Of a stretch of 5,903 bases of DNA, positions 1 to 4,694 are shown piece after piece (position 1 is the stretch's first letter; every line of letters starts with the position of its first letter). The DNA comes from an uncultured cyanobacterium. Lineage in GTDB: Bacteria; Cyanobacteriota; Cyanobacteriia; Cyanobacteriales; Geitlerinemataceae. A model generated the notes under the pieces. That model was not told the DNA's origin. It searched no databases and was given only the letters and a program-made list of their open reading frames with translations. The stretch covers positions 1-5,903 of the forward strand of contig CAKZKB010000351.1 of NCBI GenBank assembly GCA_937121005.1. The letters are read 5' to 3'. The position numbers and the translations under genes were made by a program.

Positions 1-63
1 ACAGACACGCCAGCCATTTTGCGATCGGTTGACGATTTGCTGGTTCCGGTGGAAGAACCGTAA
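1..63 (+). CDS. 3' end of an unidentified gene (20 codons plus TAA)
   Basis: Frame 1 is open from the window edge to a TAA at 61-63 and reads TDTPAILRSVDDLLVPVEEP. Codon choice resembles the neighbouring plus-strand genes. A 205-base non-coding spacer with a palindrome and a promoter-like site follows, as expected after a gene end. The fragment is too short to assign to a family. The ending 'AILRSVDDLL' is faintly like the C-terminus of HAD-type hydrolases, but that is a weak impression and not a call. The frame could also be open by chance over so short a distance. Confidence 0.45.
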   Translation, partial: TDTPAILRSVDDLLVPVEEP

Positions 64-89
64 AATCTGCATCCAATACTTGTACAGCA

Positions 90-111
90 GGGGGGATTCG
101 CGAATCGCCCC
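90..111. repeat. 22-base palindrome (dispersed-repeat type)
   Basis: A G6 run, the core ATTCGCGAAT and CGCCCC form a palindrome with a single G:G mismatch. The stem would be about nine pairs around a CGCG loop. No T-run follows on the plus strand, so it is not a classical intrinsic terminator, though it lies 26 bases after the stop codon at 61-63 and could protect or end that transcript. The core flanked by GGGG and CCCCTAC resembles intergenic palindromes I know to be multicopy in some filamentous cyanobacteria. Copy number cannot be tested from this window. Confidence 0.55.
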
Positions 112-177
112 TACCAAAATCGCATAGTCTATTTTGATAGCTTTGTCAAGAGTTGCTGCGAAGCTAGCCGCCCTATA

Positions 178-191
178 GCGTGTAAACACGC
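178..191. repeat. Perfect 14-base inverted repeat, possible operator
   Basis: GCGTGTAAACACGC is a perfect dyad with two arms of six bases around AA. It lies about 35 bases upstream of the predicted -10 element at 228-233, where a repressor or activator could bind. The symmetry is seen directly; the regulatory role is inference. It might instead be a small RNA hairpin or chance. Confidence 0.35.
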
Positions 192-224
192 AATAAACAT
201 CTCGAAGCGCGATCGGCCGCAGTC

Positions 225-233
225 TGTTACAAT
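225..233 (+). promoter_or_regulatory. Probable extended -10 promoter for the SLOG gene and leuD
   Basis: TGTTACAAT matches the extended -10 pattern TGnTAnnnT. No good TTGACA-like -35 is present at the right distance, as is common for extended -10 promoters. Transcription would start near 240, giving a leader of about 30 bases before the TTG start at 269. I see no other convincing promoter before leuD, so this one may serve both genes. Confidence 0.45.
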
Positions 234-268
234 AACGGCGTTGTTCCGCAATCGATCGCAGGCCATCT

Positions 269-775
269 TTGACTCAATCTACCGAATCCCGCGACAAAGT
301 TGATGTCTTTTTGCAAGAACTGGCAACGATCCAACAGTCGGGTTCCAAGCGTATCGCCCTTCTCGGATCTCGCCACGTTCCCATCACCCATCAGAACCTG
401 ATCGAACTGATGGCGTTTGCTTTGGCAACCGAAGGCAACCGTTTGATCACCTCGGGGGCGACGGGAACCAACGCCGCCGCCATTCGGGGGGCGATGCGGG
501 CGGATGCCAACTTGCTCACTGTGATTTTACCGCAAAGTTTGTCGCGCCAACCCCGCGAATCCCGCGTCCAACTCGAACAAGTCATGCACTTAGTCGAGAA
601 CCCGGAGAACGATCGCCTCTCCCTTGCCGAAGCCAGCGCCCTGTGTAATATGGAAATTATCTCGCGCTGCCAGCAGTTGGTCTGTTTTGCCTTCCACGAC
701 AGCCGAACGCTGCTGCAAACGTGCGCCGAAGCCGAACAACAGCGCAAAATTGTGACGCTATTTTACTTCGATTAG
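269..775 (+). CDS. SLOG/DprA-like Rossmann-fold protein, 168 aa
   Basis: This is a small soluble protein of the LOG/DprA-like (SLOG) superfamily. Cyanobacterial homologues are commonly labelled 'DNA recombination-mediator protein A', but the real function is uncertain. Visible signatures are a beta strand running into a Gly-Ser-Arg turn (RIALLGSR, 28-35), a glycine-rich nucleotide-binding type segment (LITSGATGTN, 59-68, continuing AAAIRGA), and a third strand VILPQS (85-90). The C-terminal part is helical and ends TLFYFD. It is a bare single domain, far shorter than full DprA, so DNA-uptake function should not be assumed. SLOG proteins generally bind nucleotides or nucleotide-derived ligands. 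The start is TTG: a stop lies at 233-235 in frame, and no ATG or GTG occurs between it and the conserved core. It ends 5 bases before leuD, which suggests one transcript. Confidence 0.88.
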   Translation: MTQSTESRDKVDVFLQELATIQQSGSKRIALLGSRHVPITHQNLIELMAFALATEGNRLITSGATGTNAAAIRGAMRADANLLTVILPQSLSRQPRESRVQLEQVMHLVENPENDRLSLAEASALCNMEIISRCQQLVCFAFHDSRTLLQTCAEAEQQRKIVTLFYFD

Positions 776-780
776 ATCCC

Positions 781-1392
781 ATGAGCCAAGTCAAACAAGT
801 TGCCGGCCGCATCATCCCGGTGACAGGTAACGATATCGATACCGATCGCATCATTCCGGCACGCTTTTTGCGTTGCGTCACCTTCGACGGTTTGGGCGAA
901 AATGCCTTTGCCGACGATCGCGCCCAGTTCGACGGGACGCACCCCTTCGATCGCCGGGACTACCAAGGGGCCAAAATCCTCGCCGTCAATGCCAACTTCG
1001 GTTGCGGTTCCAGTCGCGAACACGCCCCCCAAGCCTTAGTCCGTTGGGGTATTAACGCGATCGTCGGCGAGAGTTTTGCCGAAATTTTCTTCGGGAACTG
1101 CGCCGCCATGGGCGTTCCCTGCGTCACCGCCGACCCCGAAACCATCAAAACCCTCCAAACCGAAATCGCCAACGCCCCCCAAACTCCGGCCGTCGTCGAT
1201 CTCGAAGCCCTAGAAATCCGCCTGGGCGAACGCGCCTTCCCCATTTCCATGCCCGCCGGAACCCGACAAAGTTTCCTCGACGGCACTTGGGACAGTTGCG
1301 CCCAACTGATTTCTCAGCCCGAAGCGGTCAACCAAACCGCCCAAAACTTACCTTACCTCGACTGGAACCGCTTAGTTCCCATTCAAAATTAA
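781..1392 (+). CDS. leuD: 3-isopropylmalate dehydratase small subunit LeuD, 203 aa
   Basis: LeuD is the swivel-domain subunit of isopropylmalate isomerase. With the iron-sulphur subunit LeuC it converts 2-isopropylmalate to 3-isopropylmalate in cytoplasmic leucine biosynthesis. The N-terminal NDIDTDRIIPARFL segment (17-30) and the family signature GCGSSREHAP (74-83), whose Ser/Arg residues contact substrate carboxylates, are intact, as is IVGESFAEIFFGN (94-106). At 203 residues it has the usual length of a bacterial LeuD. I chose ATG 781 because the protein then begins as family members do. An in-frame GTG at 721 would add 20 residues read out of frame from the preceding gene. There is no clear Shine-Dalgarno, so translation may be coupled to the upstream stop at 773-775. 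No leuC lies within the window on either side. Confidence 0.97.
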   Translation: MSQVKQVAGRIIPVTGNDIDTDRIIPARFLRCVTFDGLGENAFADDRAQFDGTHPFDRRDYQGAKILAVNANFGCGSSREHAPQALVRWGINAIVGESFAEIFFGNCAAMGVPCVTADPETIKTLQTEIANAPQTPAVVDLEALEIRLGERAFPISMPAGTRQSFLDGTWDSCAQLISQPEAVNQTAQNLPYLDWNRLVPIQN

Positions 1393-1422
1393 AAATTCAC
1401 GCTTAATGCGAATTATCTTAAT

Positions 1423-1456
1423 TCTGAACTCTGAAGTCTGAACTCTGAACTCTAAC
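1423..1456. repeat. Tandem heptanucleotide repeat TCTGAAC (about 4.8 units)
   Basis: The units are TCTGAAC (1423), TCTGAAG (1430), TCTGAAC (1437), TCTGAAC (1444) and a degenerate TCTAAC (1451-1456). The last unit contains CTA at 1452-1454, which is the TAG stop of the minus-strand HTH gene, so the array begins at that stop codon. Short tandemly repeated heptanucleotides in intergenic DNA are known from filamentous cyanobacteria (STRR sequences). It fills most of the 59-base gap between the convergent leuD and HTH genes. I see no strong T-tailed terminator hairpin there. Confidence 0.85.
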
Positions 1457-2270
1457 GATCGAGGGCATAAACCCGGCCATCGAACAACAACCGGGTAATC
1501 CCCTTGTCTTGCAAGTACGACACCGCCTTTTGGAGTAAATTGCTGTCGGGCACCTTAATCACCCTTTGGTTGCGGGCTGAAAAGCGCCGCGCCACCCGGT
1601 GGTTGTCAAAAATGGGTAGCGTCCGTTGTTGAGTTTCGCTATCGGGAACCGGCCCCAATTCGTCGAACTCTTTGAGGGGACGAGTAATCAACTCCGCCGC
1701 CCGATCGACCACCAAATAAAACGCCTGCGGTAGCGTCGCCTCCGATAGCGGTAACACCGTCACCTCATCGCCGCGCCGGGACGATCGCCGGGGTGCAGTT
1801 CGCTTGAGTTTAGGGGTTTCAATCGCCGCTTCTTCTTCTAGATCGTCGTCCTCCATGTCGTCCTCTTCCGCATCGAACATGGCCAACTGTTCCACCAGTT
1901 GCGGTGGGGCCGCCTCTGCCAGCGAAGGGACATCAATTTCGACATCTGAATCGGTCGATCGCTTTCTGCGTCGCCGTCGCGTGGTGGTTTCTCCCGTCTC
2001 ATCAGTGGCGGTAGCGGGTTCTGGGGATGGACGAGAAGAGCGCGATCGTCGGGTTTTGCGCTTCTCGCCCCCCCCTCGGGACGATCGCTTCTGCTGGATC
2101 AGCACCTCGTACTCTTCCGGCGAAATACTGTTTTTCAGCCAACGGCTGATAGTGGAATTGCTGACACCAAAAAGCTCGGCCAGCGTCAGCGTCGTGTGTT
2201 CCGGCTGGCGGTAGAGATTGAGGATTTCGTGCTTGTCAGCTTCGGTGAGTTTTCGTTTGCGGGCAGCCAT
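1452..2270 (-). CDS. HTH-domain protein with charged linker and conserved C-terminal region, 272 aa
   Basis: The N-terminus (about 8-48) is a transposase/Hin-type helix-turn-helix: KLTEADKHEILNLY is followed by LAELFGVSNSTISRWLK (30-46). A low-complexity region follows, strongly basic at 60-104 (Arg/Lys/Ser runs, RRRRRKR) and acidic at 133-150 (DAEEDDMEDDDLEEE). A globular-looking C-terminal part (about 167-272) contains LPQAFYLVVDRAAEL and ends GITRLLFDGRVYALDR. Such proteins are conserved in cyanobacteria and often labelled transposase or hypothetical. No DDE catalytic region or insertion-sequence ends are visible, so I favour a DNA-binding or nucleoid/regulatory protein. The ATG at 2268-2270 precedes the basic MAARKRK start; no strong ribosome-binding site is seen. 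It lies 125 bases downstream of the membrane-protein gene, in the same direction. Function is unproven. Confidence 0.85.
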   Translation of the reverse strand: MAARKRKLTEADKHEILNLYRQPEHTTLTLAELFGVSNSTISRWLKNSISPEEYEVLIQQKRSSRGGGEKRKTRRSRSSRPSPEPATATDETGETTTRRRRRKRSTDSDVEIDVPSLAEAAPPQLVEQLAMFDAEEDDMEDDDLEEEAAIETPKLKRTAPRRSSRRGDEVTVLPLSEATLPQAFYLVVDRAAELITRPLKEFDELGPVPDSETQQRTLPIFDNHRVARRFSARNQRVIKVPDSNLLQKAVSYLQDKGITRLLFDGRVYALDR

Positions 2271-2310
2271 TCAACTTGGGATTTTTTAGATCTGGGCAGG
2301 GGACAAGGAG

Positions 2311-2350
2311 TTGGGGGATTGGGGGATGGGGGGATGGGGGGGATCGGGGT
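2311..2350 (+). repeat. G-run tandem array, potential G-quadruplex
   Basis: Near-octamer units TGGGGGAT, GGGGGGAT and GGGGGGGAT repeat in tandem and give plus-strand G runs of 5, 5, 6, 7 and 4 separated by two- or three-base spacers (ATT, AT or ATC). Four or more such runs fit the pattern for an intramolecular G-quadruplex. The array lies 41-80 bases before the start codon of the minus-strand HTH gene, so the G-rich strand is the template and the RNA leader would be C-rich. A structural or regulatory effect is inference. Confidence 0.7.
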
Positions 2351-2354
2351 ACAA

Positions 2355-2396
2355 ACCTAATCCCTAATCCCTAAAACCTAATCCCTAAAACCTAAT
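2355..2396. repeat. Six tandem heptads of type (A/C)CCTAA(T/A)
   Basis: The units are ACCTAAT, CCCTAAT, CCCTAAA, ACCTAAT, CCCTAAA and ACCTAAT, in exact 7-base phase with no interruption. The final T of the last unit is the first base of TTA (2396-2398), the TAA stop of the minus-strand membrane-protein gene. The array therefore starts at that stop codon. Read on the minus strand it is TTAGG-based. It belongs with the heptanucleotide STRR-like repeats of cyanobacteria and differs in sequence from the TCTGAAC array at 1423-1456. Confidence 0.85.
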
Positions 2397-3418
2397 TAAC
2401 TCTTGGTGCGCTTGCGACGGCGATCGCGAACTCGCTCGCGAGGCGGTTGGCGCGTAGACACATCGTACTCCAGTACCGCACCAATGGCGAAAAACACGCC
2501 CGTAAACACCCAAAACACCTCCAGCAAATCGCCGCTTTCGTAGTTGGGAATGTTTTTATCCGCGTATTTAAACCACATATCGGCAATGTAGAGGGAAAAT
2601 GCGGCCGCCGCGATCATCCGCCAAGACTGGGAAAATCGCCCGCCCCAAAAGGCCAGCAGCAACAGCGTCGCCACGATTAGCAGTGCCACGTCTAGCACCA
2701 CGTACACCAGCCCTAAAATGCCGCTATAGGGTTCGAGTCCTTCTTCCATCGCCATCACCCAGCCCGGAACCGGACGCGGGGACTCCTCCTCAATGGCTTC
2801 TGGGGTGGCTTCTGCCTGCGCTTCCCCTTGAGTGGGAATCGCCTCCGCCGAGGGGGCCACTTCTGCCGCCGTTTCCGGCTCGGGGGGAGCGTCCGCACCG
2901 CCCCAGTCCAACGGGAGTGACAGCCAAGCGGCCAGCGCAATCCCGGCCAGGGCGATCCCCGCCGTCGTCGCCCACTGCCACCATTCCAAATTCAGTCGCC
3001 GGGACTTGACCGCCAAAATCATGCCCACCGACAGGCAAACGTAGCAGATTAAGTAAAATAGGTCGCCGGGAGACACTGCCGGATCTAAGCCCCAGTACAG
3101 TTCCCAGAAACTAAAGAAGATATTGCCGATAAAGTAGGACAGCAAGCCCAAACCGATGCCGAGCCAGACGCTGCGCCCGCTTACAATTTGACTGCTCAGC
3201 CCGTTTCGCAAGCACAGCCAAGCCGCCAGCACGAAGGCGATTTGCTCGAAAGCCAGAGTGCCGATGCCGTACCAAAAGGGCCGTCCTTCACCGGGAATGG
3301 AGATGCTAAACAGCAAGTAGAACAAGAGGGCAGCAACCCCCAAAATGGCGCAGCCGAGGACGAGGACTTGCGTCGGCAACAGAGATTTAGTCGGAGATTT
3401 GTCTGTGGTACTGCTCAT
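2396..3418 (-). CDS. Multi-pass membrane protein resembling a stand-alone 7TM-type sensor module, 340 aa
   Basis: About eight hydrophobic segments are visible, near residues 16-38, 48-70, 83-105, 119-137, 147-168, 232-257, 266-285 and 299-316. A hydrophilic Ala/Glu/Pro-rich insert (about 172-225) separates segments 5 and 6, and a very basic tail (ERVRDRRRKRTKS) ends the protein. The order PGDLFYLICY, YVVLDVALLIVATLLLL, then SLYIADMWFKYA and SGDLLEVFWVF recalls the membrane-sensing half of some bacterial histidine kinases and GGDEF proteins, where a 'Y-x-x-x-D' helix is followed by a 'D-x-x-(W/Y)' helix. No kinase, PAS or GGDEF output domain follows. The basic tail should be cytoplasmic. The start is the ATG at 3416-3418, 61 bases after the upstream gene's stop. 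I do not recognise a named family; the sensor resemblance is inference from pattern. Partners might be the flanking co-directional genes. Confidence 0.85.
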   Translation of the reverse strand: MSSTTDKSPTKSLLPTQVLVLGCAILGVAALLFYLLFSISIPGEGRPFWYGIGTLAFEQIAFVLAAWLCLRNGLSSQIVSGRSVWLGIGLGLLSYFIGNIFFSFWELYWGLDPAVSPGDLFYLICYVCLSVGMILAVKSRRLNLEWWQWATTAGIALAGIALAAWLSLPLDWGGADAPPEPETAAEVAPSAEAIPTQGEAQAEATPEAIEEESPRPVPGWVMAMEEGLEPYSGILGLVYVVLDVALLIVATLLLLAFWGGRFSQSWRMIAAAAFSLYIADMWFKYADKNIPNYESGDLLEVFWVFTGVFFAIGAVLEYDVSTRQPPRERVRDRRRKRTKS

Positions 3419-3479
3419 GAGAACATTTCGACGAGATAGCTAGCAACAGAAGAACGAAATCGAAGGCATGGAGCCGCTT

Positions 3480-4154
3480 TTAGCTGGCTGCCCAGAGTTT
3501 GCCGAGGGGAGATTGGTTGAGCCAATTCACGAACTGAGTGCGATCGCCCTCCGGCAGATCGTTGATGGCATCGATGACGCGCTCGGTAAAATTGGGATTG
3601 CCGAAGTAGTCTTTGCCGATGCGGTGCAGTTCTTGCAGCAACGTATTCAGGTGATGTTCTTGCCAAGGGGGAATGCCCGCCGCATCTTCTAGCGGATCCA
3701 TGTCCAAAAGGCGATCGATTTCCGCTTGCGCTTGGGCTTGGGGAAACTTCCACTGCTGCATGATTTTAGCAATCTCTTTTTCAAAGGCTTCGGCTTGCCG
3801 CGCCCCCAGCAAATCTTCGATGTCGAAGTACACGGCTTGCAGCAGCAAAATGCTCGCCTGTGTGAAGGCTGGCGTAGCCGCACCGCCGCTATCGGCACCG
3901 TCGTCGCCGATTTGATCCATGCGGACTTTGCCCCAAACGCTGAAGCGCTCGGGCTCTTCGAGGAGCACGCAGGCTTTGCCTCGGTTGTCGGTTAAATCCC
4001 TCCAAAACGATCGCGCTTCTTCCGCTTGGGAAGCGTTGAAGACACCGATCAGACGAAAGGTTTGCCCCTGATAGTTTAAAATCGGGATTTGCTGTCCCGT
4101 TTTGGGATGCGCGATCGAGGATATTTCAACATCCTGCCGTTTTAATACAAACAT
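3480..4154 (-). CDS. Conserved cyanobacterial protein of unknown function, 224 aa
   Basis: This is a soluble protein with no signal peptide or membrane segment. It opens MFVLKRQDVEISSI and continues with a beta-rich N-terminal half (about 1-80: IPILNYQGQTFRLIGVF, KACVLLEEPERFSVWGKV). A short Gly/Asp/Ala-rich linker (83-95) leads into a helical half (about 96-224: TQASILLLQAVYFDIEDLLGARQAEAFEKEI, ERVIDAINDLPEGDRTQFVNWL). From memory it resembles the cyanobacterial group named after Nostoc punctiforme Npun_F0813, which has no assigned function; I am only moderately sure of that link. The ATG at 4152-4154 gives a clean start. An AGGAG on the coding strand lies about 15 bases upstream of it, too far to be a convincing ribosome-binding site. 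The gene leads a co-directional set with the membrane and HTH genes. Confidence 0.85.
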   Translation of the reverse strand: MFVLKRQDVEISSIAHPKTGQQIPILNYQGQTFRLIGVFNASQAEEARSFWRDLTDNRGKACVLLEEPERFSVWGKVRMDQIGDDGADSGGAATPAFTQASILLLQAVYFDIEDLLGARQAEAFEKEIAKIMQQWKFPQAQAQAEIDRLLDMDPLEDAAGIPPWQEHHLNTLLQELHRIGKDYFGNPNFTERVIDAINDLPEGDRTQFVNWLNQSPLGKLWAAS

Positions 4155-4384
4155 GACGCTGCCAATGGACTCCTGTCAGGACGGGTGGTGCTTTGGGTGC
4201 GGTGGGCGTAATCCCGGCGGCGAGGCGGGAAAATCGGCAAGCACAGCAAACGGTGGCGGGATCGACGGTCGATCGGCGACGCTCTCCGAATTGAAAGCGA
4301 CACCCTACTGCTGATTAACACCATATCCTAACTGTTGACCGATTGCATGGGTCTTTCCGAGAGATTGCGGAGGCGGCGACGGAC

Positions 4385-4414
4385 TTGCCGGGGTTCGGGC
4401 GGCATGGATACAAT
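4385..4414 (+). promoter_or_regulatory. Possible sigma-70-type promoter for tRNA-Arg
   Basis: TTGCCG (4385-4390) and TACAAT (4409-4414) are 18 bases apart, giving a fair vegetative-type promoter. Transcription would begin near 4421 and leave a leader of about 48 bases before the mature tRNA at 4469. That leader holds the palindrome at 4429-4445, which could shape precursor processing. This is a pattern match only. Confidence 0.4.
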
Positions 4415-4428
4415 GGTTGACGTTGTTC

Positions 4429-4445
4429 GGATGCCATGGGCATCC
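4429..4445. repeat. Perfect inverted repeat upstream of the tRNA
   Basis: GGATGCC-ATG-GGCATCC has seven-base arms and a three-base spacer. It ends 23 bases before the mature tRNA 5' end and five bases before a HIP1 octamer. In RNA it would be a short stable hairpin within the predicted 5' leader; in DNA it could be a protein-binding dyad. Neither role is shown. Confidence 0.6.
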
Positions 4446-4468
4446 GATCGCGATCGCCTGCCCTTCGG

Positions 4469-4542
4469 GGGTGCGTAACTCAGTTGGATAGAGTAGCGGA
4501 TTTCTAATCCGCCCGACGCAGGTTCGAGTCCTGCCGCACCCG
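4469..4542 (+). tRNA. tRNA-Arg, anticodon UCU
   Basis: A complete cloverleaf folds from 74 bases. The acceptor stem is GGGTGCG with CGCACCC (4469-4475 with 4535-4541). The D arm is ACTC/GAGT around AGTTGGATA, and the anticodon stem is GCGGA/TCCGC around the loop TTTCTAA (4501-4507). A five-base variable loop and a T arm GCAGG/CCTGC around TTCGAGT follow. The anticodon TCT at 4503-4505 reads AGA and AGG-type arginine codons. The discriminator base is G (4542) and CCA is not encoded, so it must be added after transcription. All stems pair perfectly by Watson-Crick rules. It stands alone, with no second tRNA nearby, between two minus-strand genes. Confidence 0.97.
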
Positions 4543-4572
4543 TTTGACTTTTTTCCGTTTTTGCCAGTCAAA
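4543..4572. repeat. Inverted repeat directly after the tRNA
   Basis: TTTGACT (4543-4549) and AGTCAAA (4566-4572) are perfect complements separated by a 16-base T-rich loop. The repeat starts at the base after the tRNA discriminator. The stem is AT-rich and is followed by A residues rather than a U-run on the plus strand, so it is not a standard terminator. The T-rich stretch 4549-4562 might help end transcription or mark the 3' trailer for processing. Confidence 0.45.
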
Positions 4573-4638
4573 AAAACTTGATTGGCGCAAGTTTAATTCT
4601 CGTCACAAATGGCAATCTTCCCCTCCACAACAGCATTT

Positions 4639-4676
4639 GACCCCGCAGTATAAATACTTAAGGTTTGGGAGGGGTC
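4639..4676. repeat. Nested inverted repeats between the tRNA and CHAT gene ends
   Basis: An outer pair GACCCC (4639-4644) and GGGGTC (4671-4676) encloses an inner perfect palindrome AGTATAAATACT (4647-4658). The element lies 18 bases beyond the stop of the minus-strand CHAT gene and about 100 bases beyond the tRNA, where transcripts from both strands converge. On the plus strand it is followed by only TTT, so it is at best a weak or bidirectional terminator. The fold is inferred from complementarity. Confidence 0.4.
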
Positions 4677-4694
4677 TTTCTGGGTCGGAACCTG

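Larger units (their letters stand above)
4155..4468. other. Intergenic region between a minus-strand start and a plus-strand tRNA, with three palindromes
   Basis: I find no credible gene in these 314 bases; the short open frames here are arginine- or serine-rich and unlike any family. The region should hold two outward-facing promoters. A tRNA promoter is proposed at 4385-4414, but no clear one is seen for the minus-strand gene. Perfect inverted repeats occur at 4171-4181 (TCCTG-T-CAGGA, 17 bases before the minus-strand ATG), 4260-4274 (GATCGAC-G-GTCGATC) and 4429-4445. A HIP1 octamer lies at 4450-4457. Confidence 0.6.

Noticed and set aside
721..780. GTG at 721 as the leuD start
   Set aside because: It would overlap the SLOG gene by 55 bases and add 20 residues unlike any LeuD N-terminus; ATG 781 gives the family-typical beginning.
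1804..2214. Plus-strand open frame of 136 codons opposite the HTH gene
   Set aside because: Its Ser/Arg-rich low-complexity translation is the mirror of the charged linker on the minus strand, which has HTH and globular conserved regions supporting it as the real gene.
1452..2270. Insertion-sequence transposase
   Set aside because: Only the HTH is transposase-like; there is no catalytic DDE region, no terminal inverted repeats and no target duplication. The flanking arrays differ from each other.
1423..2396. CRISPR array
   Set aside because: Units are seven or eight bases long, contiguous and without spacers; no cas genes are present.
2355..2398. Telomere-like TTAGG repeats
   Set aside because: On the minus strand the array reads TTAGGGA/TTAGGTT and superficially recalls plant-type telomere repeats, but six degenerate heptads between bacterial genes fit cyanobacterial STRR repeats far better.
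2599..3009. Plus-strand open frame opposite the membrane-protein gene
   Set aside because: It is a Pro/Arg/Ser-rich shadow; the minus-strand frame has a coherent membrane topology over its full length.
4102..4571. Short open frames in and around the gap, including one across the tRNA
   Set aside because: They overlap a real gene start or the tRNA, have biased compositions and show no recognisable motif.
4543..4572. Intrinsic terminator of the tRNA
   Set aside because: The stem is AT-rich, the loop is long and A residues rather than a U-run follow, so it is listed only as an inverted repeat.
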